A stretch of 43,714 nucleotides of DNA from Peptococcaceae bacterium BICA1-8 (GCA_000802045.1 JUEF01000093.1:1-43714); one strand, 5' to 3'. Positions 19,518 to 30,447 are shown, numbered from the stretch's first letter. Translations and numbers: made by a program. The notes: a model not told the origin generated them from the letters alone.

Positions 19518-19611
19518 ATTACTCGGCAATTTATTGACCAGAGCATAAGTCCTATGATAATCTAAAAACGAAAGCCGAGCAAATCAGTAGGAAATAAGTT
19601 GAGGTGATATA

Positions 19612-20058
19612 GTGAAGCTATCAACCAAAGGTAGGTATGGGGTAAAAGCCATGTTTGATTTAGCCCAAAATTATGGAAGTGGGCCTATTCCTTTAAATAC
19701 TATAGCACGGAGGAATAATATCTCGGAGCATTATTTAGAGCAACTAATTGCAGTTTTAAGAAAAGCGGGTTTAGTAAAAAGTGTAAGAGGTGCGCAAGGT
19801 GGGTATATATTAAATAAATCTCCAGAAACAATCACAGTTGGTGATATTATTCGTGTTTTAGAGGGACCTATTGCTCCGGTTGATTGTGTTAATGAAGATG
19901 AACCTGAGCACTGTGAAAACGCTGATTTTTGTATAACCAGAAATATCTGGGCTAAAGTTAGGGATAGTGTTGCTCAGGTATTAGATTCTATTACATTAAA
20001 AGATATGCTAGAGGAATCAAAAAACCTTCAAGAGCAAAGTTATATGTATTATATCTAA
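19612..20058 (+). CDS. Rrf2-family regulator with IscR-like cysteines
   Basis: This is a winged-helix transcription regulator of 148 residues (MKLSTKGRYG start; HTH about 28-63). Its three cysteines C92, C101 and C107 (spacing x8 and x5) sit where IscR carries its [2Fe-2S] cluster. B. subtilis CymR, which occupies the same chromosomal place, is not a three-Cys protein as far as I recall. So this copy may sense Fe-S status and control the downstream desulfurase and scaffold genes, rather than acting as the CysK-dependent cysteine repressor CymR. The GTG start at 19612 follows GAGGTGAT. It is 16 nt upstream of the desulfurase gene. Confidence 0.9.
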   Translation: MKLSTKGRYGVKAMFDLAQNYGSGPIPLNTIARRNNISEHYLEQLIAVLRKAGLVKSVRGAQGGYILNKSPETITVGDIIRVLEGPIAPVDCVNEDEPEHCENADFCITRNIWAKVRDSVAQVLDSITLKDMLEESKNLQEQSYMYYI

Positions 20059-20074
20059 GTTAGGAGAGGATTTT

Positions 20075-21283
20075 ATGCGTAGAGTGTATATGGACCATAG
20101 TGCAACAACCCCAGTGCGGTCGGAAGTAGCACAATTGGTTACTGGATATTTCACAGAAACTTTTGGAAATGCTTCAAGTGTCCATGCTTATGGAAGAGAG
20201 GCTAGAAAAGGAGTAGAAAATGCCAGAGAACAGATTGCTAGTCTAATTAAAGCTAAACCGGAAGAAATATTTTTTACCAGTGGTGGGACAGAAGCTGATA
20301 ATATGGCTATTATTGGAACAGTAATGGCTAACCGTGATAAAGGTAAACATATTATTACTACTCAAATTGAACATCATGCTGTTTTAGATACCTGTAAATA
20401 TTTAGAGGGACAAGGCTTTGAAGTAACTTATTTACCAGTGGATGATTATGCTAATATTGATATAGGCCAACTCAAAGCTGCAATTAGGGAAGATACAATT
20501 TTAATTTCAATTATGCATGTGAATAATGAAGTAGGGACTATCCTGCCCATAAAAGAGATCGGACAAATTGCTAAAGAAAAGAATATTTTTCTGCATGTTG
20601 ACGCTGTACAGAGTTTTGGTAAAATCCCTATTGATGTTAATGAGATGAATATTGACCTTCTTTCAGCATCAGGTCATAAAATATATGCTCCTAAAGGTAT
20701 CGGTTGTTTATATCTGCGCAAAGGCATTAAACTATCACCCCTATTTTTTGGTGGTTCACAAGAGCGGAAACGCCGCCCTGGAACAGAAAATGTACCAGGT
20801 ATTGTAGGTTTTGGTTTATCAGCAGAGCTAGCAGGAAAAGAGATGGAAGTTGAAATTATCAGATTGACTGGTCTTAGAGATAAATTAATTAATGGTATTT
20901 TAGAAAAAATTCCCGAATCCCAATTGAATGGTAATCGTACTAACCGACTACCTGGTCATGTTAATGTCAGCTTGCGGTACATTGAAGGAGAAAGTTTGCT
21001 ATTAATGTTAGATATGAAAGGAATAGCTGCATCTAGTGGTTCTGCTTGTACTTCTGGTTCATTAGACCCATCCCATGTTTTAATGGCTATGGGTATTTGC
21101 CATGAAGTAGCCCATGGCTCTCTAAGGTTAACATTAGGAAAAATTAGTACTGAAGAAGATATTAATTATGTCCTAGAAGTATTACCGGAGATAGTGGAAA
21201 AGCTTAGAAGTATGTCACCTTTGTTTAATTCAATGGAGATAGATAATAGAGAGGAGTGTTCTACATGTACACTGACAAAGTAA
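20075..21283 (+). CDS. nifS: Cysteine desulfurase (NifS/IscS type)
   Basis: This PLP enzyme takes sulfur from cysteine for Fe-S clusters and tRNA thiolation. The PLP lysine is K202 (SGHKIYAPKG) and the persulfide cysteine C325 lies in the loop SSGSACTSGSL. It has 402 residues. The C-terminus carries an extra CSTC pair (NREECSTCTLTK) just where the next gene begins. ATG 20075 follows TAGGAGAGG. It overlaps the IscU-type gene by 19 nt, so production is probably coupled. It may also be the sulfur donor for MnmA downstream, as YrvO is for TrmU in B. subtilis. Confidence 0.96.
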   Translation: MRRVYMDHSATTPVRSEVAQLVTGYFTETFGNASSVHAYGREARKGVENAREQIASLIKAKPEEIFFTSGGTEADNMAIIGTVMANRDKGKHIITTQIEHHAVLDTCKYLEGQGFEVTYLPVDDYANIDIGQLKAAIREDTILISIMHVNNEVGTILPIKEIGQIAKEKNIFLHVDAVQSFGKIPIDVNEMNIDLLSASGHKIYAPKGIGCLYLRKGIKLSPLFFGGSQERKRRPGTENVPGIVGFGLSAELAGKEMEVEIIRLTGLRDKLINGILEKIPESQLNGNRTNRLPGHVNVSLRYIEGESLLLMLDMKGIAASSGSACTSGSLDPSHVLMAMGICHEVAHGSLRLTLGKISTEEDINYVLEVLPEIVEKLRSMSPLFNSMEIDNREECSTCTLTK

Positions 21284-21648
21284 TGGACCATTTTTCTAAT
21301 CCTAGAAATGTAGGTGAGATTGAAAAGGCTAGTGGTGTTGGTGAAGTAGGAAATGCAAAATGCGGCGATATTATGAGGATATATTTAGATGTTGAAGATA
21401 ATATAATAAAAGATATTAAATTTAAAACCTTTGGTTGTGGAGCCGCAATCGCAACTAGCAGCATGGTTACAGAAATGGTAAAAGGGAAAACTATTGATGA
21501 AGCTTTAGAAGTAACAAACAAGGCTGTAGCTAAAGCATTAGGTGGGCTACCACCAGCAAAAATGCACTGTTCAAACTTAGCAGCTGATGCTCTTCATAAG
21601 GCTATTGAAGATTATAAAAAAAAGTTGAAAAGTGATAGTTATAATTGA
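21265..21648 (+). CDS. iscU: Fe-S cluster scaffold protein (IscU/NifU N-terminal type)
   Basis: This is the scaffold on which [2Fe-2S]/[4Fe-4S] clusters are built from desulfurase sulfur. The three cluster cysteines are C33 (NAKCGD, with D35), C58 (FGCGAA) and C102 (MHCSNLAADAL), spaced as in the family. It has 127 residues. ATG 21265 is 8 nt after GAGGAG and lies inside the nifS 3' end. No hscA/hscB chaperone genes follow, which is normal for the clostridial nifS-nifU pair. Confidence 0.96.
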   Translation: MYTDKVMDHFSNPRNVGEIEKASGVGEVGNAKCGDIMRIYLDVEDNIIKDIKFKTFGCGAAIATSSMVTEMVKGKTIDEALEVTNKAVAKALGGLPPAKMHCSNLAADALHKAIEDYKKKLKSDSYN

Positions 21649-21762
21649 CAATTGAGAATTGAAAATGGAGAATTAAGAAGTGAGAACGAAAATTTAAGAT
21701 AATGGACAATAGACTATAGTCCATCGTCTATAGTCCATATTGGTAGTTTGACTAACATCAGT
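21649..21762. repeat. Low-complexity intergenic repeats (AATTGA-type and TATAGTCCAT-type)
   Basis: Two patterns lie end to end. The first is a run of AATTGAGA/ATTGAAAA/GGAGAATTAAG words (21649-21685). The second has two copies of CTATAGTCCAT (about 21714 and 21728) next to ATGGACAATAG, giving a short palindrome. No ORF or promoter is apparent. Both patterns look like dispersed clostridial intergenic repeats, from memory. Confidence 0.5.
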
Positions 21763-21802
21763 TACTAGCCACTAGCCACTAGCCACCAGTCACTAGTAAC
21801 TG
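21759..21802 (+). repeat. Heptad repeat array with inverted ends
   Basis: Units TACTAGC, CACTAGC, CACTAGC, CACCAGT, CACTAGT and AACTG are in 7-nt register. The array is bounded by CAGTTACTAG (21759-21768) and its complement CTAGTAACTG (21793-21802), so it can form a hairpin. Confidence 0.85.
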
Positions 21803-21843
21803 ACCCAAGATATAGCAGTAAAAGCAAAGGTTGGTGTAAGTTA

Positions 21844-22932
21844 ATGTCCTCTAAGGGTACGGTAGTAGTTGGTATGAGTGGAGGTGTGGATAGCTCAGTA
21901 GCTGCATACCTATTAAAAGAAGAAGGGTATAATGTAATCGGTGTAACTATGCAGATTTGGCCTGTTGAAGAGGATGTTGAAAGGGTAGGAGGCTGTTGTT
22001 CTTTATCAGCCGTAAACGATGCCCGCAGAGTTGCTGATAAATTGGAGATACCTTTTTATGTAATGAATTTTAGGGACTTATTTGAAATTGAAGTAATAGA
22101 TTATTTCACTAATGAATATTTACAGGGAAGAACACCTAATCCTTGTATTGCGTGTAATAAAAAGATTAAGTTTGAAGGTTTTTTGACTAAAGCGAAAAAA
22201 TTAGGTGCGGATTATATTGCAACGGGTCATTATGCTAACTTACTTTTTGATAATATTAAAAAGAGGTTTGTTTTAAAAAAGGCTATAGATACAATGAAAG
22301 ATCAGACCTATGCCTTATATAATTTTACCCAAGAACAGATGGCCCACACCCTATTACCCTTAGGAAACTATGAAAAACCGCAAATTAGAGAAATTGCCGC
22401 CTCAATTGGATTAAGGGTGGCCAACAAACCAGATAGTCAGGAAATATGCTTTGTTACCGACAATAATTACAAAAATTTTATTGAAAACAGAGTAGGTCAA
22501 GGACATTTTAAACCAGGACCTTTTTTAGACACACAGGGCAACCGAATAGGGACCCATGAGGGGTTGCCCAATTATACAATAGGTCAAAGAAAAGGCTTGG
22601 GTTTGGCTTTAGGTTATCCAGTATATGTTGTAAAAATTGATGTAGAAAAAAATACAGTTATTGTTGGCAAAGACAATGAAGTTTTTCAAAAAAAGTTAAT
22701 AGCTGATCAAAATAATTATATTCTGTATGAAAATTTACATGATGAAATCCAAATTGAGGCTAAAATTAGGTATTCTGCAATACCAGCTAAAGCAATACTT
22801 AAACCCTTAAATAAAGAAAAAGTTCTAGTAGAATTTGCAGAAGCCCAAAGGGCAATAACTCCTGGTCAAGCTGTGGTTTATTATCAGGGTGATTGTGTGG
22901 TAGGCGGCGGAACAATAGTTGAAGGTATTTAA
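21844..22932 (+). CDS. mnmA: tRNA-specific 2-thiouridylase MnmA
   Basis: MnmA thiolates U34 of tRNA-Lys, -Glu and -Gln. The PP-loop SGGVDSS is at 12-18, catalytic C101 lies in NPCIAC and C202 in DSQEICF. C104 makes a CxxC with C101, the pattern of the Fe-S-dependent MnmA group. It has 362 residues and ends with the central and C-terminal beta-barrel domains. It lies downstream of the cysteine desulfurase, as in B. subtilis, but is separated by a 195-nt repeat-rich gap. Confidence 0.96.
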   Translation: MSSKGTVVVGMSGGVDSSVAAYLLKEEGYNVIGVTMQIWPVEEDVERVGGCCSLSAVNDARRVADKLEIPFYVMNFRDLFEIEVIDYFTNEYLQGRTPNPCIACNKKIKFEGFLTKAKKLGADYIATGHYANLLFDNIKKRFVLKKAIDTMKDQTYALYNFTQEQMAHTLLPLGNYEKPQIREIAASIGLRVANKPDSQEICFVTDNNYKNFIENRVGQGHFKPGPFLDTQGNRIGTHEGLPNYTIGQRKGLGLALGYPVYVVKIDVEKNTVIVGKDNEVFQKKLIADQNNYILYENLHDEIQIEAKIRYSAIPAKAILKPLNKEKVLVEFAEAQRAITPGQAVVYYQGDCVVGGGTIVEGI

Positions 22933-22963
22933 CATGTGCGAAAGCGCATGTTTTCTTTTTTTT
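22931..22963 (+). terminator. Terminator after mnmA
   Basis: ACATGTGC pairs with GCGCATGT around a GAAA tetraloop (22932-22951), followed by a T-rich run. Confidence 0.88.
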
Positions 22964-23008
22964 CGGGCAATACTATAAAACGACCATACCTAAGGAGGTT
23001 AGGAACCT

Positions 23009-23470
23009 TTGCGTAAAGTTTCGGATCTAATTAATCTTCCAATTATAGACCTAACCTCAGGAAGTCAATTAGCTATAGTTAAAGATGTTGTTTTGAATGC
23101 AGATAATGATGTGTTAAAAGGGTTTCTTTGTGAAAATAAACTATTACCATTAGGAAAAGTGAAAAGTTTTGGCAAGGATGCTGTCATAATAGAAAGCGAT
23201 TTCCTTGATTCAATCCTAGAACCATTTAAAGTTCCGGTTAATCCTCCCTATTTTCTACCAGAATATATTATTGGTACTCCTATAATGACTGAAAGTGGAA
23301 AATATCTTGGTACGATAGGAGATATATTAGTTGAAGATAACATAGGAAAGATATTGGGGTATGAGGTTTCAGATGGATTATTAAAGGACCTGGTTTCCGG
23401 TAGAAGTTTTATTACTGTTCCCCAAATTATTACATACGGGGAAGATGCAGTTATAATTAAAGAAGAATAA
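23009..23470 (+). CDS. PRC-barrel domain protein
   Basis: A 153-residue cytoplasmic protein with two PRC-barrel-like halves. The first begins at residue 1 (RKVSDLINLPIIDL), the second at about 85 (YIIGTPIMTESGKYLGTIGDILVED). PRC barrels bind partner proteins or RNA, as in RimM and YlmC/YmxH-type sporulation-associated proteins. It starts with TTG at 23009, 10 nt after AAGGAGG; no ATG or GTG is better placed. It probably forms a unit with the two small genes downstream. The function is unknown. Confidence 0.83.
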   Translation: MRKVSDLINLPIIDLTSGSQLAIVKDVVLNADNDVLKGFLCENKLLPLGKVKSFGKDAVIIESDFLDSILEPFKVPVNPPYFLPEYIIGTPIMTESGKYLGTIGDILVEDNIGKILGYEVSDGLLKDLVSGRSFITVPQIITYGEDAVIIKEE

Positions 23471-23485
23471 GGGAGAGGAAAATTA

Positions 23486-23671
23486 ATGCAGCAATATTGT
23501 CCTATATGTAATAGTAGAGCAGTGGGAAAAGTAGGCTCAGATCAGTTTTATTGCTGGGATTGTTTTGTAGAGTACAGCAATTTGGGAAATCAAATAAAGG
23601 TCTATGATATTGCAGAAGATGGTAGCTTAGAGGAACTAGAGATGGCTGATATTGATGCCACTTTAATTTAA
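23486..23671 (+). CDS. Small zinc-ribbon-like protein
   Basis: 61 residues with two CxxC pairs, CPIC (about 5-8) and CWDC (about 23-26), spaced as in a zinc ribbon, followed by an acidic tail. It has a ribosome-binding site (GGGAGAGG), and it sits 15 nt after the PRC-barrel gene and 17 nt before the next. I do not recognise a family with a known role. Confidence 0.7.
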   Translation: MQQYCPICNSRAVGKVGSDQFYCWDCFVEYSNLGNQIKVYDIAEDGSLEELEMADIDATLI

Positions 23672-23688
23672 TTAAGGAGGTGAACACA

Positions 23689-23877
23689 GTGCGGCGCTTT
23701 TTGAACGGTATTTTGGTCGCTAGTTTAATAGGTGGAATGGTTGGATTGATAGTAAACGGAAGATTAAAGCCGCAAAGGAAAAATTTAATGGGTAAAACAA
23801 AAAGAATTTCCAGTAGAGCTTCTAAAATAATGGGAGAAGTAACAAAAGATGTAAGTAAATTTATGAATAAAAAATAA
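23689..23877 (+). CDS. Small YtxH-like membrane protein
   Basis: 62 residues: one N-terminal membrane helix (about 5-24, ILVASLIGGMVGLIV) and a basic, amphipathic tail. This resembles YtxH/general stress-type small proteins. GTG 23689 follows AAGGAGG by 8 nt; the GTG at 23680 overlaps the ribosome-binding site. A terminator begins at its stop codon, so it ends the operon. Confidence 0.7.
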   Translation: MRRFLNGILVASLIGGMVGLIVNGRLKPQRKNLMGKTKRISSRASKIMGEVTKDVSKFMNKK

Positions 23878-23897
23878 GCAGCGTTGGCTGCTTTTTT
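23877..23897 (+). terminator. Terminator after the YtxH-like gene
   Basis: AGCAGC and GCTGCT pair around GTTG, followed by six T. Confidence 0.82.
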
Positions 23898-23936
23898 AGA
23901 CTTTAAGAAAAGGCAAATACACAATGGGGTATTAAA

Positions 23937-24974
23937 ATGATCAGGACCGATCAAATAAAAGTTATACGAATAATTATATTGATTATTTTATTTTTATTAT
24001 TATGCTATTTTATTATTTTAGCCTTACCAATAACTACGCCATTTTTTATTGCATTTTTGTTAGCATACTTACTAGAACCACTAGTTGACTGGTTTGAAAA
24101 AAAGCGCATCAGCCGAGTTTGGGGAATATTAATTATCTATGTTTCGCTAATTTCAGTCATTTCTGCCGGTATTATTTATGGATTTCCTAGAATAATTCTA
24201 GAATTAAATAAATTTGCGGATACAATTCCCCTTTATGCTAAGCAGGTTCAAGAATATATTAAAGTATGGCAACAAAATTACAGTAAGATTGATATACCTG
24301 AAAGCTTGCGAGTAATAACAGATGATACTATAGAACAAGCAGAAAATTTTTTGATAGCAATTTTCAAAAGTGCTGCCCAAGGTTTTGTTTACTTTTTTAC
24401 CAAAATATTTGATATTATCTTGGCGCCGATTTTAGCTTTTTATATTCTAAAGGATTTTGCACAAATAAAAGAATGGTTTTTAAAATTAATACCTGTTGTA
24501 GCACGTAAAGATATTATTACTTTAGTTCACCAGATGGATAAAATCCTTAAAAGTTTTTTGCGAGGACACCTATTTGTTGCCTTCCTTGTTGGAGGTCTAA
24601 CTGCCATAGGCTTATCTTTAGTGGGCATGGAGTTTGCGTTAGTTATAGGATTGATTGCAGGAGTTTTTAATATCATTCCATATTTTGGACCGTTATTTGG
24701 TATAATACCTGCTGTAGCTTTAGCTTTGCTTCAGTCTAAAAAAATTGCAATTTATGTTTTTATAATTATGGTTGTCATCCAGCAGATAGAAGGCAATATA
24801 ATAACTCCAAAAATTTTAGGTAAAAGTATAGGTTTGCATCCTTTGATAATTATTTTGGCCTTACTTGTTGGCGGACACTTATTTGGTATTCTTGGGATGA
24901 TTTTTGCAATACCATTGACCGGTATCTTGAAGGTGTTATTGAGTTTTATTATCAAGAAAACAATGGAACTTTGA
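23937..24974 (+). CDS. AI-2E family transporter (UPF0118)
   Basis: 345 residues, about eight membrane helices. A helix pair lies at about 10-45, and a soluble amphipathic middle part at about 75-150. C-terminal helices contain the PYFGPLFGIIPAV and LGKSIGLHPLIIILALLVGGHLFGILGMIFAIP stretches typical of the family. Members include TqsA (autoinducer-2 export) and Na+/H+ antiporters, so the substrate here is not known. It ends just before the alaS promoter. Confidence 0.88.
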   Translation: MIRTDQIKVIRIIILIILFLLLCYFIILALPITTPFFIAFLLAYLLEPLVDWFEKKRISRVWGILIIYVSLISVISAGIIYGFPRIILELNKFADTIPLYAKQVQEYIKVWQQNYSKIDIPESLRVITDDTIEQAENFLIAIFKSAAQGFVYFFTKIFDIILAPILAFYILKDFAQIKEWFLKLIPVVARKDIITLVHQMDKILKSFLRGHLFVAFLVGGLTAIGLSLVGMEFALVIGLIAGVFNIIPYFGPLFGIIPAVALALLQSKKIAIYVFIIMVVIQQIEGNIITPKILGKSIGLHPLIIILALLVGGHLFGILGMIFAIPLTGILKVLLSFIIKKTMEL

Positions 24975-24977
24975 TGT

Positions 24978-25006
24978 TTGACAATTAAAACTTAACTTTG
25001 TATAAT
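24978..25006 (+). promoter_or_regulatory. Consensus promoter of alaS
   Basis: A perfect TTGACA (24978-24983), 17 nt and TATAAT (25001-25006), with the T-box leader starting about 7 nt later. Confidence 0.88.
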
Positions 25007-25012
25007 TAATTC

Positions 25013-25264
25013 AAATAAATTTGATATTATTTCGGTGAAGGATTAGATGGATTTAGTTAACACCTCCAGAGAGGGAAGTACCTGCTGAAATCTTCCTGGT
25101 ATTACTAGAATTCAGGCCCATCCTGAGAATTGCCAAGAAATTGGACGGTTGGTCCTCGTTAAAGGGCTATGCATTTTGCTATTGAGGTGACCGATATTAT
25201 TTCGGTAACAGGGTGGTACCGCGAGGAACTCCTCGTCCCTGCAAGGGATTGGGGATTTTTTTTA
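25013..25264 (+). promoter_or_regulatory. T-box riboswitch, probably tRNA-Ala, upstream of alaS
   Basis: Seen: Stem I apical pairing GGAAG/CTTCC with AGAGAGGGAAG, the T-box TGGTACCGCGAGG near 25214, and a competing terminator in which TCCTCGTCCC pairs with GGGATTGGGGA (about 25230-25256) before eight T. The Stem I base appears to pair AGGAT with ATCCT, which puts CAGGCCC in the specifier loop, with Ala codon GCC at 25116-25118 as best candidate. The specifier is inferred and supported by the downstream gene. Confidence 0.9.
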
Positions 25265-25296
25265 TTGTCAGACGCGTAAGCTAGACCCGTGAGTAA

Positions 25297-27960
<2,664 letters not shown>

Positions 27961-28061
27961 CATTTTTTTGGGTATACTTAAAAGGATATTTTGGTTTTAT
28001 AGCGAATTATATAACATATAAGATAACATGGTTGAAATAGATTTATAAGGGAGTGATCTGG

Positions 28062-28319
28062 ATGTCTCTAGACCTAGATCGTACCGTGTATTTTAAAATT
28101 AAAAATGATGAGGAAATTAACGCTAAAGACATTTTAATAAATGTTTATGAGGCCTTAAAGGAAAAAGGGTATAATCCTATTAATCAAATAGTAGGATACC
28201 TGCTTTCTGGTGATCCGGCCTATATAACTAGTTACCAAGATGCGCGAAACCTTATTAGAAAATTAGAACGGGATGAGCTTTTAGAAGAGTTAGTGAAAAG
28301 CTATTTATACACAGAGTAA
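28062..28319 (+). CDS. ireB: IreB family regulatory phosphoprotein
   Basis: 85 residues, DUF965/UPF0297. In Enterococcus, IreB is a substrate of the Ser/Thr kinase IreK and negatively affects cephalosporin resistance. The N-terminal threonine in DRTVYFKI (T8) lies where the family is phosphorylated. ATG 28062 is 7 nt after AAGGGAG. The position between alaS and ruvX is conserved in Firmicutes (B. subtilis yrzL), but here an aldo/keto reductase gene is inserted before ruvX. Confidence 0.92.
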   Translation: MSLDLDRTVYFKIKNDEEINAKDILINVYEALKEKGYNPINQIVGYLLSGDPAYITSYQDARNLIRKLERDELLEELVKSYLYTE

Positions 28320-28324
28320 TATAA

Positions 28325-28348
28325 GCCCCGCCATAAGGTGGGGTTTTC
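28325..28348 (+). terminator. Terminator after ireB
   Basis: CCCCGCC pairs with GGTGGGG around ATAA (28326-28343), followed by TTTT. Confidence 0.82.
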
Positions 28349-28373
28349 ATCTGTGCGGAAAAGGTGATAAAAA

Positions 28374-29321
28374 ATGCAATATGAATACTTAGGTAATTCA
28401 GGGATACATGTTTCTAAATTGTGCTTTGGCTCTTTAACACTAGGACCCTTACAGGCTAATTTACCTATTGATGAAGGGGTACAAATTATTGAAAGGGCTG
28501 TAAATTTAGGAGTTAACTTTATTGATACTGCTGAATTATATCAAACCTACTCATATATAAAAAAGGCACAAGAAAAGCTAAAAACAAATTTAATAGTTGC
28601 TACAAAATCATACAGTTATACTAAAAAAATGATGGCAGCAAGCTTAGAAAAGTCAAGAAGGGAACTAGATAGAGACGTTATTGATATTTTTCTCTTACAC
28701 GAACAGGAAAGTATCTATACAGTTAAAGGGCATTTTGAAGCTTTAGAATATTTGTTGGAAGCTAAGGCTAAGGGCAAGATAAGAGCGGTAGGACTATCGA
28801 CGCATACTATCAAAGGTGTCGAAGCGGCATTAGAGTTCTCCGAAATCGAAATAATCCATCCTATAGTAAATTATAGGGGTTTGGGCATACTTGACGGTGA
28901 TATTAATAAAATGCTGGAATTGTTACAAAAGGCTAAAATAAAGGGTAAAGGAATATATGGTATGAAGCCCATTGGAGGAGGTAATTTAATTAATGAGGCA
29001 GCGGCTGCTTTAATTTGGGCTTTTAAACGACCGGAATTAGATGCGGTTGCAGTTGGCATGCAGTCAATTGCTGAAGTAGAAACAAATATAGCATTATTAA
29101 AGGGTGAAAAACCGGATGCTCAATATTTAGCAAGCATAAATACTAAAAAAAGGAAATTACATATCGAGGACTATTGTGAAGCATGCGGTCAGTGTGTATT
29201 AAAATGTTCTCATAAAGCTCTAAGGATAGAAGAAGGGCGGGCTCAGGTAGATAGTAATAATTGTGTACTTTGTGGTTATTGCGGTGCCGTTTGTCCTAAC
29301 TTTTGTATTAAAATTATATAA
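28374..29321 (+). CDS. Aldo/keto reductase with C-terminal double [4Fe-4S] domain
   Basis: 315 residues. An aldo/keto-reductase TIM barrel fills about 1-255, with the N-terminal GxSGIHVSKLCFGSLTLG-like strand, catalytic-type FIDTAELYQTY and the lysine in ATKSYSY. The C-terminus (about 262-315) holds two CxxCxxCxxxC-type clusters (CEACGQCVLKC and CVLCGYCGAVC). Such ferredoxin-tailed reductases are common in anaerobes and may couple NAD(P)H to ferredoxin; the substrate is unknown. It is inserted between ireB and ruvX, which are usually adjacent, and has its own GGTGAT ribosome-binding site. Confidence 0.9.
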   Translation: MQYEYLGNSGIHVSKLCFGSLTLGPLQANLPIDEGVQIIERAVNLGVNFIDTAELYQTYSYIKKAQEKLKTNLIVATKSYSYTKKMMAASLEKSRRELDRDVIDIFLLHEQESIYTVKGHFEALEYLLEAKAKGKIRAVGLSTHTIKGVEAALEFSEIEIIHPIVNYRGLGILDGDINKMLELLQKAKIKGKGIYGMKPIGGGNLINEAAAALIWAFKRPELDAVAVGMQSIAEVETNIALLKGEKPDAQYLASINTKKRKLHIEDYCEACGQCVLKCSHKALRIEEGRAQVDSNNCVLCGYCGAVCPNFCIKII

Positions 29322-29323
29322 GA

Positions 29324-29340
29324 AGTGGCTAGTGACTAGT
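29324..29340 (-). repeat. Short heptad repeat copy
   Basis: AGTGGCT, AGTGACT and AGT: two and a half units of the (C/A)ACTAGT family on the opposite strand, starting 3 nt after the reductase stop codon. Confidence 0.7.
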
Positions 29341-29352
29341 ATAAGAAATAGC

Positions 29353-29396
29353 CAAGATTGTCACTTCGTTTCTTTCAGAATGACACGATTCTGGAC
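29353..29396. repeat. REP-like intergenic sequence
   Basis: The reverse strand reads CCAGAATCGTGTCATTCTG then AAAGAAACGAAGTGACAATC. This resembles the widespread GTCATTCTGAGCGAAGCGAAGAATC type of bacterial intergenic repeat, as I remember it. The rest of the gap up to ruvX is AT-rich, with no clear promoter or ORF. Confidence 0.5.
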
Positions 29397-29544
29397 TTTT
29401 TCAGTGGTCTTGGATTATGGTCTTTGGTTGATATTCTAAATAATATGTTTATTGTTCATAGTGTTCAATGTTTTTTTGTAGCACTGTAGGTTCTGTAGAT
29501 ACAAAACGGTGTAACGTTTTAATAAATTAATAGGTGGTGTTGTT

Positions 29545-29955
29545 ATGCGTGTGATGGGTTTGGATGTCGGGGATAGAAGAATTGGTATTGCTGTTAGTGA
29601 TCCGCTAATGATTACAGCTCAGAGCTTAGAAACCTTAAATAGAACAAAGTTAGAAAAAGATATTGCTTATATATGTGAGCTTTTAGAAAAGTTTGAAATA
29701 GAAGAATTAGTAGTAGGACTTCCTAAAAATATGAATGGTACCTTAGGTCCCCAAGTAGAAAAGGTTAAAGAATTTGTTGAAGATTTACTTAAAGCTAAAG
29801 AAATTAAAATTATCTATATTGATGAACGGTTAAGTACTGTTTCAGTAGAAAGAACATTGATTTCAGCTGATGTTTCCAGAAAGAAAAGAAAGACTGTAGT
29901 AGATAAATTGGCGGCAGCAGTAATATTGCAATCGTATCTTGATCGTTTGAAATAG
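29545..29955 (+). CDS. ruvX: RuvX/YqgF family Holliday junction resolvase-like protein
   Basis: 136 residues, RNase H-like fold. The N-terminal MGLDVGDRRIGIAVSDP carries the first catalytic Asp, VGLPKNMNGTLG the middle motif and YIDERLSTVSVE the DERLST motif with further acidic residues. Proposed roles are resolution of recombination intermediates and 16S rRNA pre-processing. The order ruvX, DUF1292, mltG is conserved in Firmicutes. Confidence 0.95.
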   Translation: MRVMGLDVGDRRIGIAVSDPLMITAQSLETLNRTKLEKDIAYICELLEKFEIEELVVGLPKNMNGTLGPQVEKVKEFVEDLLKAKEIKIIYIDERLSTVSVERTLISADVSRKKRKTVVDKLAAAVILQSYLDRLK

Positions 29956-30051
29956 TGGAAATTTGGTTATAATGCTATATAGGAAAGCAGTTGACAAACC
30001 TTACCATTTAGATTTAAAATGGCAATAGCTTTTAGAAAGGGGTGTAATTAT

Positions 30052-30345
30052 ATGGGAAATAATAACAATCATGATCATGACGATGAGGAATTAGGAATAG
30101 TTACATTGGTTGATGAAGATGGGAAAGAACATGAATTTGCTTTGGTTGATTCGATAGAGGTTGAGGGTCAGCAGTATGCTATTCTCTCGCCTATGGAAGA
30201 GGAAGATGAAGAGTCAGATGAAGCAATTATCTTAAAGATTGGCAAAGACGAAAATGGCGAAGATATATTATTTGATATTGAAAATGATGAAGAGTGGGAA
30301 AAGGTTGCTGATGCTTGGCAGGAAATGATTGAGGACGATGAGTAA
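30052..30345 (+). CDS. DUF1292 (YrzB-type) acidic protein
   Basis: 97 residues, very acidic, with the typical IVTLVDEDGKEHEFALVDSIEVEGQQYAIL beginning of DUF1292 and an ending rich in Asp and Glu. ATG 30052 is 9 nt after AAAGGGG; upstream in-frame starts have no ribosome-binding site. The function is unknown; the neighbourhood (ruvX, mltG) is the conserved one. Confidence 0.92.
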   Translation: MGNNNNHDHDDEELGIVTLVDEDGKEHEFALVDSIEVEGQQYAILSPMEEEDEESDEAIILKIGKDENGEDILFDIENDEEWEKVADAWQEMIEDDE

Positions 30346-30349
30346 AAAA

Positions 30350-30378
30350 ATCCACCGGTTCTACCGGTGGATTTTTTT
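30350..30378. terminator. Bidirectional terminator after DUF1292 gene
   Basis: TCCACCGGT pairs with ACCGGTGGA around a TCT loop (30351-30371), with A residues before and seven T after. Confidence 0.88.
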
Positions 30379-30447
30379 GCCCTTTTTGTGCTAATTAGTT
30401 TAAATCCGAATATGCATTAATGAACTAAATTTCTTCAGGTGATAATT

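Noticed and set aside
23502..23954. 150-residue minus-strand ORF across the small genes 23486-23877
   Set aside because: It would overlap two plus-strand genes that have good ribosome-binding sites and zinc-ribbon or membrane features, and it also spans their terminator.
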